Assembly: GCA_001971685.1 (NCBI GenBank)
Contig: CP019326.1
Span: forward strand, 868,001-932,000
From: Halomonas sp. 1513
GTDB lineage: Bacteria; Pseudomonadota; Gammaproteobacteria; Pseudomonadales; Halomonadaceae
Length of the DNA stretch: 64,000 nucleotides
Direction: 5' to 3'
The notes under the pieces are model-generated. The model was not told the DNA's origin and did not search any database. It was given only the letters and a program-made list of their open reading frames with translations. Below are positions 44,388 through 53,367 of this stretch, one piece after another. Each line of letters starts with the position of its first letter. Position 1 is the stretch's first letter. The translations under genes and the position numbers were made by a program.

Positions 44388-45413
44388 TCATTCCTGCTGC
44401 AGATAGACGCTGTCGATGTCCAGCGAGGAGCGCTGGCCGAGGTCGTCGAAGGACGCCTCGAGCCAGGCGTCGCAGGCCGCCCGGCCGCTGTCGCGCAGCT
44501 TGCACAGGAACGCCCATTCGGCGTTCATCTTGCTCGACACCGATAGCCCGTCGAGGGCGTCGTCGGCGCTGATGCGGTGGAACAGGGTGTCGCGGTAGCA
44601 GCCGATATCCATACCGCTGTCGCTGATCAGGCCCTTGAGCATGGCGGCCATGCGCACTTCCTTGATCAGCGATGCGTTGAAGGTGATCTCGTTCATGCGG
44701 TTGAGGATCGCCGCGGCGCTGGTCGGTACCTCGTCGCGCTCGATGGGGTTGATCTGCACGATCACGATGTCCCGCGAGCCGCACTCCTCCATCAGCGGGA
44801 ACAGCGCCGGGTTGCCGACGTAGCCGCCGTCCCAGTAGGCGCGGCCGTCGATCTCCACGGCCTGGAACATGAACGGCAGGCAGGCCGAGGCCATCACCGC
44901 ATCGGCGCTCATCTCCTCGCGACGAAAGACCCGCTGCTTGCCGCTCTTCACATCGGTGGCGCAGACGAACAGCTTGAGCGAGTCGCAGCGGCGCACTTGC
45001 TCGAAGTCGACCAGCTCGGCGAGCAGGTCGCGCAGCGGATTGAGGTTGAAGGGGTTGAACTGGTAGGGCGACACCACCCGGCTCATGAAATCCATCATCA
45101 GATAGCCGGGGGAGTGGTCGAGGCTCCAGTTGCCGAGCAGCATGTCCAGCGGGGTGCGCTTGATGGGGCTGGTCATGGCGGCGTCGCTGACCGCGCGCCA
45201 GAAGGCTTCGAGCCCTTCGCGGGCGGCTTGCTCGCCGCCGCGGGTCAGGCCCTCGGCCACCACCACGGCGTTCATGGCGCCGGCACTGGTTCCGCTGATG
45301 CCCTCTATTTCGATGCGCGGGTCTTCCAGCAGGCGGTCGATCACGCCCCAGGTAAAGGCGCCGTGTGCGCCGCCGCCCTGAAGCGCGAGGTCAATGGCTT
45401 TAGTCTCTGGCAT
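44388..45413 (-). CDS. Patatin-like phospholipase (RssA/YchK type)
   Basis: 341 residues. Serine lipid hydrolase with a Ser-Asp dyad: oxyanion loop LALQGGGAHGAFTWG near residues 7-21, nucleophile GISGTSAGAMNA, and catalytic Asp in YWDGGYVGNPALFP. Cytosolic, no signal peptide. Hydrolyses acyl esters of lipids, in some strains of poly-hydroxybutyrate; here unknown. Start ATG 45413 chosen because GGGAGG lies just upstream. Confidence 0.9.
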   Translation of the reverse strand: MPETKAIDLALQGGGAHGAFTWGVIDRLLEDPRIEIEGISGTSAGAMNAVVVAEGLTRGGEQAAREGLEAFWRAVSDAAMTSPIKRTPLDMLLGNWSLDHSPGYLMMDFMSRVVSPYQFNPFNLNPLRDLLAELVDFEQVRRCDSLKLFVCATDVKSGKQRVFRREEMSADAVMASACLPFMFQAVEIDGRAYWDGGYVGNPALFPLMEECGSRDIVIVQINPIERDEVPTSAAAILNRMNEITFNASLIKEVRMAAMLKGLISDSGMDIGCYRDTLFHRISADDALDGLSVSSKMNAEWAFLCKLRDSGRAACDAWLEASFDDLGQRSSLDIDSVYLQQE

Positions 45414-45618
45414 GTCGCCTCCCTGGCGTTGATGCAATGCAATACGTGCTAGATACAGTGGGCACTGCCGCCGCCCTTCAAGTCAACGCTTAACGCAGGC
45501 GAGAGATTTGTCACCCGCCCGCGGCAGGGCCTAGGCTGGAAGATACTGCCGGTGCCATGAGGGCGGCGGGTTTATAAGGCAGCCACTCGGGTTGCCGTTG
45601 ACGCGGAGGGATTCGCAC

Positions 45619-47331
45619 ATGAGCCAGAACGTAGCCGATATTATCGTCGAGACGCTACACGACGCCGGCGCCAAGCGCTGCTATGGGGTGGTGGGCGATA
45701 CGCTCAATCACTTCACCGACAGCCTGCGCCAGAGCGAGATCCAGTGGGTACCGGTACGCCATGAGGAGGTGGGCGGCTTTGCCGCCGGCGGCGAGGCCTA
45801 TATGACCGGTGAGCTGGCGCTTTGTGCCGGCTCCTGCGGGCCGGGCAGCCTGCACTTCGTCAACGGCCTGTTCGATGCCCATCGCAACGGGTCATCGGTA
45901 GTCTTCATCGCTTCCCAGGTGCCGATCGGCGAATCGGGCGTCGGCTTCCCCCAGGAGGTCGACCAGTCGCAGATCTTCAAGCAGTACAGCGTATTCTGCG
46001 AGACCCTGGTCTCCCCCGAGCAGGCCCGCCGCATGACCGCCATCGCCGCCCAGACGGCGCTGTCCAAGCGCGGTGTGGCGGTGCTGATCGTGCCCGGCGA
46101 CCTGTTTACCCAGAAGCCCTCAGAGGACCTGCCCTACCGGGTGCACCGCTTCGACTACGCGCTGCGCCCCAGCGCCGAGTCGTTCGTACCGGCGGTCAAG
46201 CAGCTCAACCGTGGCGGCAAGATCTCGATCTTTGCCGGCTCCGGCTGCGAGCACGCCCGCGAGCAGGTGCTAGCGCTGGCGGAAAAGCTCAAGGCGCCGG
46301 TGGCCTGGACCTCACGGGCCAAGGACTTCATCGAACATGACAACCCCTATCAGGTGGGCATGACCGGGGTGTATGGGCTCGAGGGGGGCTATGAGGCGGT
46401 GGCCGAGTGCGACACCCTGCTGCTGCTGGGCTGCAACTTCGCCTGGACCCAGTTCTACCCCAACAAGGCGACCATCATTCAGGTCGATCATGACCCGGCG
46501 CAGATCGGCCGCCGCCACCCGGTGGATATCGGCCTGGTGGGCAGCGCCCGAGACACCTGCGAGGCGCTACTCGAGGTAATCGAGGAGCAGACCAGCACGC
46601 GCTGGCTCGACAAGTGCCGGAAAAGCTACCGCAAGTCGTTGGACAAGTCCGCCCATAACACCCGCGACGACGGCCTGATCCATCCCCAGGAGCTGACGCT
46701 GGCCATAGATCGCCTGGCGGCGGAGGATGCCTTCTTCACCGCCGATACCGGCAGCGTGAAGGTGTGGATGTTGCGCCATATCCAGACCCACGGCCGGCGC
46801 CGCACCCTGGCTAGCCTGCAGCACGGCACCATGGCCAACGCCTACCCCCAGGCGATCGGCATTCAGCTTGCTCATCCGCAGCGCCAGGTGGTGGCGATGT
46901 GCGGCGACGGCGGGCTGGCGATGCTGCTCGGCGACCTGCTGACCCTGGTGCAGGAGCAGATCCCGCTCAAGCTGGTGGTCTACAACAACGCCTCGCTGGG
47001 CTTCGTTGAGCTGGAGCAGAAGGTGGAAGGGCTGCTCGACGCCTTCACCGGCCTGACCAACCCCGACTTCGGTCGCGTGGCCGAGGCCATCGGCATGTGG
47101 GGCAAGCGCGTCGAGCGCGAGGACGAGCTCGACATGGCCCTCGCCGAGCTGTTCGCCCAGCCGGGGCCAGCCCTGCTGGACGTGAAGGTCAACCCCATGG
47201 AGCTGGTGATGCCGCCCAAGGTGGAAGCCGGCCAAGTCGCCTCCACCGCGCTCTACTCCGGCAAGGCGGTGCTGGCCGGGCGCATGGATGAGGTGATAAG
47301 CCTGGTCAAGAGCAACTTCCTCAAGCGCTGA
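45619..47331 (+). CDS. poxB: Pyruvate dehydrogenase (quinone) / TPP-dependent enzyme, PoxB-like
   Basis: 570 residues. Decarboxylates pyruvate to acetate and passes electrons to ubiquinone at the membrane. Domain order: TPP pyrimidine domain with catalytic Glu in VRHEEVGGFAAGGEAYMTG, central FAD-binding domain (ISIFAGSGCEHAREQ), and TPP-binding domain (MCGDGGLAMLLGDLLTLVQ then YNNASLGF). The C terminus ends in KSNFLKR after a helix, as in PoxB membrane-binding ends. GGAGGG precedes ATG 45619. It stands alone and is divergent from patatin. Confidence 0.9.
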   Translation: MSQNVADIIVETLHDAGAKRCYGVVGDTLNHFTDSLRQSEIQWVPVRHEEVGGFAAGGEAYMTGELALCAGSCGPGSLHFVNGLFDAHRNGSSVVFIASQVPIGESGVGFPQEVDQSQIFKQYSVFCETLVSPEQARRMTAIAAQTALSKRGVAVLIVPGDLFTQKPSEDLPYRVHRFDYALRPSAESFVPAVKQLNRGGKISIFAGSGCEHAREQVLALAEKLKAPVAWTSRAKDFIEHDNPYQVGMTGVYGLEGGYEAVAECDTLLLLGCNFAWTQFYPNKATIIQVDHDPAQIGRRHPVDIGLVGSARDTCEALLEVIEEQTSTRWLDKCRKSYRKSLDKSAHNTRDDGLIHPQELTLAIDRLAAEDAFFTADTGSVKVWMLRHIQTHGRRRTLASLQHGTMANAYPQAIGIQLAHPQRQVVAMCGDGGLAMLLGDLLTLVQEQIPLKLVVYNNASLGFVELEQKVEGLLDAFTGLTNPDFGRVAEAIGMWGKRVEREDELDMALAELFAQPGPALLDVKVNPMELVMPPKVEAGQVASTALYSGKAVLAGRMDEVISLVKSNFLKR

Positions 47332-47676
47332 ATCAGTACGGGCGCCCGGTGGGTGCCCATGCTCTCCTTTATCCCGCACCAACCGGGCAGCATATCCGCT
47401 GCGTGCCGATGCGAAATAGGCGCTAGGGAATCGGCCATGTTGATCGAGATAATATGAAGCACGGCGCTGGTGGGCGTGCCGAGTGGGTCTCGGAAGGCCA
47501 TAGCGATCTCGGCATGTATGACATCACTTACATGTTGTAAGACATTGCCTACGCTGAGACTACCATGGTCAAAAATACGGCGTGTTACGTAGATTTACAG
47601 ATATGAAAACGTTAGCTTGGGACTAAGCGGGCAGTAGCAAAGGCCTGATGCCGTTCCACATGGCTGAGATGACATC
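47332..47676. other. Intergenic segment with a 15-bp palindrome
   Basis: No gene seen. Holds a GC hairpin right after poxB (GGGCGCC/GGGTGCCC near 47341-47359) and a perfect palindrome CTTACATGTTGTAAG at 47527-47541 that may be an operator for the following gene. Base composition falls here, at the edge of an accessory region. Confidence 0.4.
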
Positions 47677-48447
47677 TTGGATTACGCGATCATATTTGAA
47701 GCCGCAAGGCCGCTGTGGTGGGTGCTTCCTCTCGCCGTGCTCCTCGGCATCATCAAGTCTCGCTGGTTCAAAGGCATCTTCGGCGAAGCCTTCGTCAAGC
47801 TGATCGCCAAGGTGCGGCTGCCGGTGGAGGAGTTCCGGGGAGTTCACAACATCACGCTGCCCACGCCCGACGGCACCACCCAGATCGATCACGTACTCGT
47901 CTCCCGCTACGGCATCTTCGTCATCGAAACCAAGCACATGGCGGGCTGGATCTTCGGCAGCGAAAGACATGCGCAGTGGACCCAGAAGATCTACCGCAAG
48001 TCGTTCAAGTTCCAGAATCCGCTGCGCCAGAACTACAAGCATGTGAAAGCGCTGGAAGCCCTGCTCGACGTGCCGGCGGACACCATTCACTCGTTGGTGG
48101 TTTTCTCCGGCAGCGCCGTGTTCAAGACCAGGATGCCCGATAACGTCACCATCGGCGGCGGCTATGTGCGGTACATCAAGTCGTTCCGGAAGCCTGTGCT
48201 GTCGGACGCTCAGGTTCAGGACGTATTGGAAAGCATCACAAGCGGCCGGTTGGCGCCCAGCCGTGAAACTCACCGCCAGCACGTGAAACACCTCAAGGCC
48301 CGCTTCGAATCCAGCGCTGAACGAACATGCCCGAAGTGCGGAAGCGACATGGTACTTCGTACGTCGAAGCGGGGAGCAAACACTGGTAACCGATTCTGGG
48401 GATGCTCGGCCTATCCCAAGTGCCGGGAGGTGCAGGATGTGGCATAG
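47677..48447 (+). CDS. NERD-domain protein with topoisomerase-type zinc finger
   Basis: 256 residues. One N-terminal membrane helix (PLWWVLPLAVLLGIIKS), then a NERD nuclease-related domain: ITLPTPDGTTQIDHVLVSRY (Asp) and IFVIETKHMAGWIFG (E.K), followed by a C4 zinc finger of topoisomerase I type (CPKCGSDMVLRTS ... FWGCSAYPKCRE). NERD is a PD-(D/E)XK-like fold; the cellular job is unknown. It starts at TTG 47677 with a poor ribosome binding site; I found no better start. First gene of a segment that breaks the core gene order. Confidence 0.8.
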   Translation: MDYAIIFEAARPLWWVLPLAVLLGIIKSRWFKGIFGEAFVKLIAKVRLPVEEFRGVHNITLPTPDGTTQIDHVLVSRYGIFVIETKHMAGWIFGSERHAQWTQKIYRKSFKFQNPLRQNYKHVKALEALLDVPADTIHSLVVFSGSAVFKTRMPDNVTIGGGYVRYIKSFRKPVLSDAQVQDVLESITSGRLAPSRETHRQHVKHLKARFESSAERTCPKCGSDMVLRTSKRGANTGNRFWGCSAYPKCREVQDVA

Positions 48448-48553
48448 GGCTGGGTATGAGGGGAGGGAGACTCAATGCGGACCTGCATCGTATGACTCTA
48501 TCCACAAGATGCGGCTACGCATGCCGATGGTTCATTTGGTTAGCTGCATGTAA

Positions 48554-49108
48554 TCACATGTTTCGAAGCGGGTTCACATCTCGATGGAGACATGTCTGTG
48601 GTTTCAGACCGCCAAGGAGGGGGCTGGTTAGCAGCATCCCCTGGCGGTAGCGTGCCCAGATTCCTCGCTTACCCTGATTCCAGAGGACTACCTTGCTCAG
48701 CACGTTCATCACTTCCTCATGAGATAAGACCACAGAGAGCCGGCGCGGCTGTTTGGCGCGTGAGAATTTACAGACATCCCCCAGTGGTTGCTCGAGGACA
48801 TGGCGATACAGGAATACGAGGGCGTTAAGCGCCTGATTCTGAGTGGCCGCCGCCACATGGCGCTCCACTCCCAAGTGTTCCAAGAAAGCATGCACCTCGG
48901 AAGCATCCATGCTGGCGGGGAGTTGAATGCCGTGGAAACGGATGAAATAGCGAATCCAGTAGCAGTACGTCTTCTCGGTACGCGGACTATAGCGCTTCAC
49001 CCGCATGGTGTTCTTCACGCATTGCATCAGCTTTGGAGGCGTGCCGGGCGTAGCTATCAGGACATCCTCACCAAGTTTCTGTATTTTTGGTACGGAATGA
49101 GCGCGCAA
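48554..49108 (-). pseudogene. intI: Truncated integron integrase (IntI) gene
   Basis: The first 130 codons encode the N-terminal DNA-binding domain of an integron integrase: NTMRVKRYSPRTEKTYCYWI, RFHGIQLPASMDASEVHAFL, LEHLGVERHVAAATQNQAL and RRLSVVLSHEEVMNVL. After that the similarity stops and the frame runs into unrelated text (LWNQGKRGIWARYRQG...), then TGA. The catalytic core with the Arg-His-Arg-Tyr residues is absent, so the enzyme cannot recombine. As in integrons it points away from the genes that follow on the other strand. The start may lie inside the stated ORF. Confidence 0.8.
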
Positions 49109-49179
49109 GCACGCGGATCTTGCATAGCAAGCCTAAATTTAGTTGGTTTTAATTTTTTGTTTTCACGAGGAGTTGAAGT

Positions 49180-49878
49180 TTGAGAGGCAATGTCATTTCT
49201 TACCTTGAGATGTGCCAGAAAGAAGGCACCAGCCTTCAGCGAGGCATGAATTTTCGGCTGAAGGGCCATCATTCCGTCATCCTCATGTCAGTACGACCCA
49301 ACTCCCCTTATCGTGATGAGGTGCAGGATGAAGGTGCAGTCCTCATTTATGAGGGTCACGACGAGCCAAAGCGTAAAGGAATATCTGACCCCAAGGTTCT
49401 CGATCAACCTGAACGGCTCGCTAGCGGAACACTTACCGAGAATGGAAAATTCTATCAAGCTGCTCAAGGCTTTAAGGCGGATAAAAAAGGGCCAGACATT
49501 GTTCAGGTCTACGAAAAAATAAAAGCCGGCATTTGGACCGACAATGGATTTTTCCACCTGGTAGATTCGTGGACTGAGAATGATGGGTTCAGGAATGTTT
49601 TTAAATTCAAGTTGGTGGCTGTAGAAAGCATTTCTGATGAATCAGCCGCAGAAGAAGTTTCCAGTCACTTATCTGAGCGCAGCCGCATTATTCCGACCAG
49701 CGTAAAATTAGAGGTTTGGGCGCGCGATGGCGGTAAGTGCGTAACGTGCGGCGCAACCGATGAGCTGCATTTTGACCACATTCTCCCGTACTCGAGAGGT
49801 GGAACATCACTGAAAGCCGAGAATATCCAGTTACTGTGTGCTCGCCATAACCTCAGTAAGAGCGCGAAAATTCAATGA
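49180..49878 (+). CDS. SRA/YDG-HNH endonuclease (possible modification-dependent restriction enzyme)
   Basis: 232 residues. Residues 15-150 resemble an SRA/YDG domain that recognises modified cytosines: HHSVILMSVRPNSPYRDEV, GAVLIYEGHDEPKRKG and VQVYEKIKAGIWTDNGFFHL. Residues 170-232 are an HNH nuclease: WARDGGKCVTCGATDELHFD then HILPYSRGGTSLKAENIQLL and CARHN. TTG start 49180 has GAGGAG seven bases upstream. Its base composition is lower than that of the flanking core genes. It lies where the first cassette of the decayed integron would lie, on the strand opposite intI. Confidence 0.82.
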   Translation: MRGNVISYLEMCQKEGTSLQRGMNFRLKGHHSVILMSVRPNSPYRDEVQDEGAVLIYEGHDEPKRKGISDPKVLDQPERLASGTLTENGKFYQAAQGFKADKKGPDIVQVYEKIKAGIWTDNGFFHLVDSWTENDGFRNVFKFKLVAVESISDESAAEEVSSHLSERSRIIPTSVKLEVWARDGGKCVTCGATDELHFDHILPYSRGGTSLKAENIQLLCARHNLSKSAKIQ

Positions 49879-49891
49879 AAAAACATGACAA

Positions 49892-49957
49892 CCGCATTAA
49901 CTCGGACTGTAAGTTTCGCTGCGCTCCTTGCCTGCCGCAGAGCCAGGCGTTAATCGG
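49892..49957 (+). other. attC-like recombination site (weak)
   Basis: Between two ORFs behind the intI relic. Ends carry inverted ATTAAC (49893-49898 side) and GTTAAT (near 49949-49954), and the interior has CTGCG/CGCAG arms, so a single-stranded hairpin of about 60 nt is possible. The outer heptamers deviate from GTTRRRY by one base, so this is only a candidate. Confidence 0.25.
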
Positions 49958-49964
49958 TAGAGAC

Positions 49965-50374
49965 ATGGAACCAGCCATCCAAGAAGAAATCAGCGGTGTG
50001 GTATTGCGGCTAGCGCTACCCTTGCGGGCATCAGCTATGCGGAGGCCAAGCGTAGGGCAAACGCTCTGGGAATTTACGCCGTAGACCCGACACTCTGGTC
50101 GGAGACAGCCCACGTTCGCAAGCTTCTACGTGAACTCGGTATTGAGGCGTCACCGACAGAAACACCCTTCGAGTCGTGGGAGTGTCTGCCAGACAAGGCC
50201 CTCATGGCGATCAAATGGCGCCTGGAGCAGGGCAAACCATTCTGGCATTGGGTCGTGTTTGTCAGAGAAGGTGGCGAGGCGGTGGTGCTGGACTCCAAAA
50301 AGGCATTGAAATCGAATGTCCGCCGGGATTTCGGGCGCATCAAGCCCAAATGGTACATTGAGGTAACTAATTAA
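49965..50374 (+). pseudogene. Papain-like cysteine peptidase (C39-like) gene with a frameshift
   Basis: An N-terminal piece from ATG 49965 (MEPAIQEEISG) joins, after loss of one base near 49996, a 125-codon frame starting CGIAASATLAGISYAEAKRR. The second part contains the expected Cys (SGCGIAA), His (FWHWVVFVREGG) and Asp (VVLDSKKAL) of a small papain/C39-like fold and ends WYIEVTN then TAA. In-frame it would give about 136 residues. A real mutation or a base-call error would both explain the break. It follows the SRA-HNH gene and may be a second integron cassette. Target unknown. Confidence 0.55.
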
Positions 50375-50412
50375 CAGGCCATAGTCTGTCCTTAGTTGTA
50401 GCTACTCCCTAA

Positions 50413-50447
50413 AAGCCGCCAGTGCGCTGAGCACTGGCGGCTTTTTT
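50413..50447. terminator. Bidirectional terminator between the island and the nir operon
   Basis: AAGCCGCCAGTGC / GCACTGGCGGCTT, 13-bp stem with loop GCTGA, flanked by AAAA and TTTTTT, so it works on both strands. Confidence 0.92.
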
Positions 50448-50465
50448 GTTTCACGCCGACCTACC

Positions 50466-50846
50466 TCAGGCTTCGATCACGACCTTCTCGCCGTCGAAGC
50501 GCGCCGGCCAGGTGCGAAGCGTCACGCTGTCATCCTCCACGCAGCTGCCGTCCTCGAGGCGGAAGTGCTGCTTGTAGATCGGCGAGGCGACGACGGCGTC
50601 GCCCTTGATATCGCCGACGATGCCGCGGGCAATCACGTTGGCATCGGAGAAGGGGTCGTGGTGGTCGATGGCATAGAGTTCCTGGGCATGGCCTGGCAGG
50701 TAGAAGATCGCCACTTGGGCCGGGCCCTCGGCGGTTTCGAGCCAGGCGGCAACGCCGGAGAAGGCGACCAGGTCGGCCTTGCTGCAGATGGTTTGCCAGG
50801 TCACGTCGGTGTGTGCCTCATCTTTTAGTGCTGTCGCAGTGTTCAT
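50466..50846 (-). CDS. nirD: Nitrite reductase (NADH) small subunit
   Basis: 126 residues. Rieske-like fold protein that partners NirB. Segments TWQTICSKADLVAFSGVAAW, YLPGHAQELYAIDHHDPFS, GIVGDIKGDAVVASPIYKQ and HFRLEDGSCVEDDSVTLRTW match NirD; Rieske ligand cysteines are lacking, as in other NirD. ATG 50846 overlaps the end of nirB by 18 nt on the shared strand; an in-frame ATG at 50891 lies deeper in nirB. Last gene of the nitrite operon. Confidence 0.94.
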   Translation of the reverse strand: MNTATALKDEAHTDVTWQTICSKADLVAFSGVAAWLETAEGPAQVAIFYLPGHAQELYAIDHHDPFSDANVIARGIVGDIKGDAVVASPIYKQHFRLEDGSCVEDDSVTLRTWPARFDGEKVVIEA

Positions 50847-50862
50847 GGATGCATCCTGTTGA

Positions 50863-53367
50863 TTAAGCGGGGCGCAGCTGGCCGCGTTCACTGGTCATGA
50901 TGATGTCCGGATCCGGGCGCGCGTCGTTGACGAAGCTGCGGAAGCGCTTGAGCTTCTCCGGGTCGCTGATGGCATCGGCCCATTCGCACTGGTAGTTGTC
51001 GATCACTGTCTGCATCTGGCGCTCGAGTTCGTCGCCGAGGCCGAGGCTGTCGTCGAGGATCACGTCCTTGAGGTAATCCAGCCCGCCCTCGAGGTTCTCG
51101 CGCCATACCGAGGTGCGCTGCAGGCGGTCGGCGGTGCGCACGTAGAACATCAGGAATCGGTCGATGGTGCGGTAGAGCTGCTCGTCGTCGAGGTCGGTGG
51201 CGAACAGTTCGGCGTGGCGCGGGCGCATGCCGCCGTTGCCGCAGACGTAGAGGTTCCAGCCGTGCTCTGTGGCGATCACGCCGATATCCTTGCTCTGCGC
51301 CTCGGCGCATTCGCGGGTACAGCCGGAGACGCCGAACTTGATCTTGTGCGGCGCGCGCAGGCCCTTGTAGCGGTTCTCGAGCTGAATCGCCATGCCCACG
51401 CTGTCCTGCACGCCGTAGCGGCACCAGGTGCTGCCGACGCAGGATTTCACGGTACGCAGCGACTTGCCGTAGGCGTGGCCGGTCTCGAAGCCGGCCTCGA
51501 TCAGCTCGCCCCAGATATCCGGCAGGTCCTCGAGGCGGGCGCCGAACAGGTCGATGCGCTGGCCGCCGGTGATCTTGGAGTAGAGGCCGTACTTCTGGGC
51601 CACCTGGCCGAGCACCACCAGCTTGTCCGGGGTGATCTCGCCGCCGGCGATGCGCGGCACCACCGAGTAGGTGCCGTTCTTCTGCATGTTGGCCATGAAG
51701 GTGTCGTTGGTGTCCTGCAGCGGCACATGGGCAGCATCGGTGATCGGCTCGTTGAAGCAGGAGGCGAGAATCGAAGCCACCGCCGGCTTGCAGATATCGC
51801 AGCCGAGACCGTGGCCATGTTTCTCGACCAGCTCGCCGAAGGTCTTGATGCCCTCGACGCGGACGATGTCGTAGAGCTCCTGGCGGGTGTGGGCGAAGTG
51901 CTCGCAGATCGACTGGTCGACCTCGACGCCGCGGGCGGTCAGCTCGTGGTCCACCACGCTCTTGAGCAGTGCGGCACAGCCGCCGCAGCCGCTGCTGGCC
52001 TTGGTGTCGCCCTTGACCGTGGCCAGGTCCACCGCGCCGGCGTCGATGGTGGCGCAGATATCGCCCTTGGTGACGTTGTGGCACGAGCAGATGGTGGCGG
52101 TTTCCGGCAGCGCGTCCGGGCCTAGCGCCGGGGCGCCTTCGCTGCTCGGCAGGATCAGCGAGGCGGGGTCGTCGGGGAGCTCGAGCCCGTTGTCGTAGTA
52201 CTGCATCAGGGTGTCGAAGTAGCCGTTGTCGCCCACCAGCATCGCCCCGAGCAGCTTCTTGCCGTCGCTGGAGACCACCAGCTTGCGGTACTCCTGCTTG
52301 ATCTGGTCGAGGTAGCGGAACATCCGCGCGCCGGGATTCTGGTTGCCGTGGGCGTCGCCGATGGAGCCGACGTCGACGCCGAGCAGCTTGAGCTTGGTGC
52401 TCATGTCGGCGCCCTGGAAGTGCGTCTCGCCGCCCATCAGGTTCGACAGGGCCGCCTTGGCCATCTGGTAGCCGGGGGCGACCAGGCCGAAGATGCTCTG
52501 CTGCCACAGCGCCACTTCGCCGATGGCGAGGATCTGTGGATCGCTGGTCAGGCACTGGTCGTCGATCACTACGCCGCCGCGCTCGCCGATCTCCAGCCCG
52601 CAGTCGCGGGCCAGCTCGTCGCGGGGGCGAATGCCCGCCGAGAACACGATCAGGTCGGTCTCGAGGATCTTGTCGTCCTGGAACACCATGCGATGACGCG
52701 CGTTGTCGCCGTCCTCGATGCGCTGGGTGGCGCGCTCGGTGAGTACCTGAACGCCGAGCGACTCGATCTTCTCGCGCAGCAGTTCGCCGCCCTCGGTGTC
52801 GACCTGCATCGGCATCAGCCGCGGGGCGAACTCGACCACCGCGGTGTCCAGGTTCAGGCCGCGCAGGGCGTTGGCCGCCTCGAGCCCGAGCAGGCCGCCG
52901 CCGACCACCACGCCGGTATTGGCCTGCTCGGCCGCGGCGCGGATGGCGTCGAGGTCCTCGAGGGTGCGGTAGACCAGGCAGCCCTCACGGTCGTTGCCGG
53001 GGATCGGCGGCACGAAGGGGTAGGAGCCGGTGGCCAGCACCACCCGGTCATAGGGGGTGCGGCCCTGGTCGGTGACCACCTCGTTGACCTCGCGGTCGAG
53101 GGCAAACACCGCCTCATTGAGGCGCAGCTCGATGCCGTGCTCGGCGTAGTAGTCGGCGGTGGACAGGGCCAGGGAGTCGGCGTCGCGGCCGCTGAAGTAC
53201 TCCGAGAGGTGTACGCGGTCGTAGGCCAGGTGGCGCTCCTCGCCGAACACCGTTACCTGGTAGCGCTCGAGGGCACCCTGCTCGACGAGCTGCTCGACGA
53301 GGTGGTGGCCGACCATGCCGTTACCGATGATGATCAAGCGCTGCTTGGTGGATGCGGGGGTAGTCAT
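50863..53367 (-). CDS. nirB: Assimilatory nitrite reductase (NADH) large subunit
   Basis: 834 residues. Reduces nitrite to ammonium in the cytosol. Order: FAD/NAD domains (LIIIGNGMVGHHLVEQL near residue 10, GVVVGGGLLGLEAANALRG near 150), a BFD-like [2Fe-2S] domain (CSCHNVTKGDI ... SGCGGC near 425-460), and a sirohaem/4Fe-4S domain with CVGSTWCRYG (Cx5C) and GCTRECAEA (Cx3C). The start overlaps the upstream flavoprotein gene as ATGA. Transcription comes from the NasT-type leader at 54714-54888. Confidence 0.96.
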   Translation of the reverse strand: MTTPASTKQRLIIIGNGMVGHHLVEQLVEQGALERYQVTVFGEERHLAYDRVHLSEYFSGRDADSLALSTADYYAEHGIELRLNEAVFALDREVNEVVTDQGRTPYDRVVLATGSYPFVPPIPGNDREGCLVYRTLEDLDAIRAAAEQANTGVVVGGGLLGLEAANALRGLNLDTAVVEFAPRLMPMQVDTEGGELLREKIESLGVQVLTERATQRIEDGDNARHRMVFQDDKILETDLIVFSAGIRPRDELARDCGLEIGERGGVVIDDQCLTSDPQILAIGEVALWQQSIFGLVAPGYQMAKAALSNLMGGETHFQGADMSTKLKLLGVDVGSIGDAHGNQNPGARMFRYLDQIKQEYRKLVVSSDGKKLLGAMLVGDNGYFDTLMQYYDNGLELPDDPASLILPSSEGAPALGPDALPETATICSCHNVTKGDICATIDAGAVDLATVKGDTKASSGCGGCAALLKSVVDHELTARGVEVDQSICEHFAHTRQELYDIVRVEGIKTFGELVEKHGHGLGCDICKPAVASILASCFNEPITDAAHVPLQDTNDTFMANMQKNGTYSVVPRIAGGEITPDKLVVLGQVAQKYGLYSKITGGQRIDLFGARLEDLPDIWGELIEAGFETGHAYGKSLRTVKSCVGSTWCRYGVQDSVGMAIQLENRYKGLRAPHKIKFGVSGCTRECAEAQSKDIGVIATEHGWNLYVCGNGGMRPRHAELFATDLDDEQLYRTIDRFLMFYVRTADRLQRTSVWRENLEGGLDYLKDVILDDSLGLGDELERQMQTVIDNYQCEWADAISDPEKLKRFRSFVNDARPDPDIIMTSERGQLRPA

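Noticed and set aside
48626..48641. attC core site GGTTAGCAGC
   Set aside because: A similar GGTTAGCTGC lies at 48538, but both break the GTTRRRY heptamer and lack paired inverse cores, so no attC was called on that side of intI.
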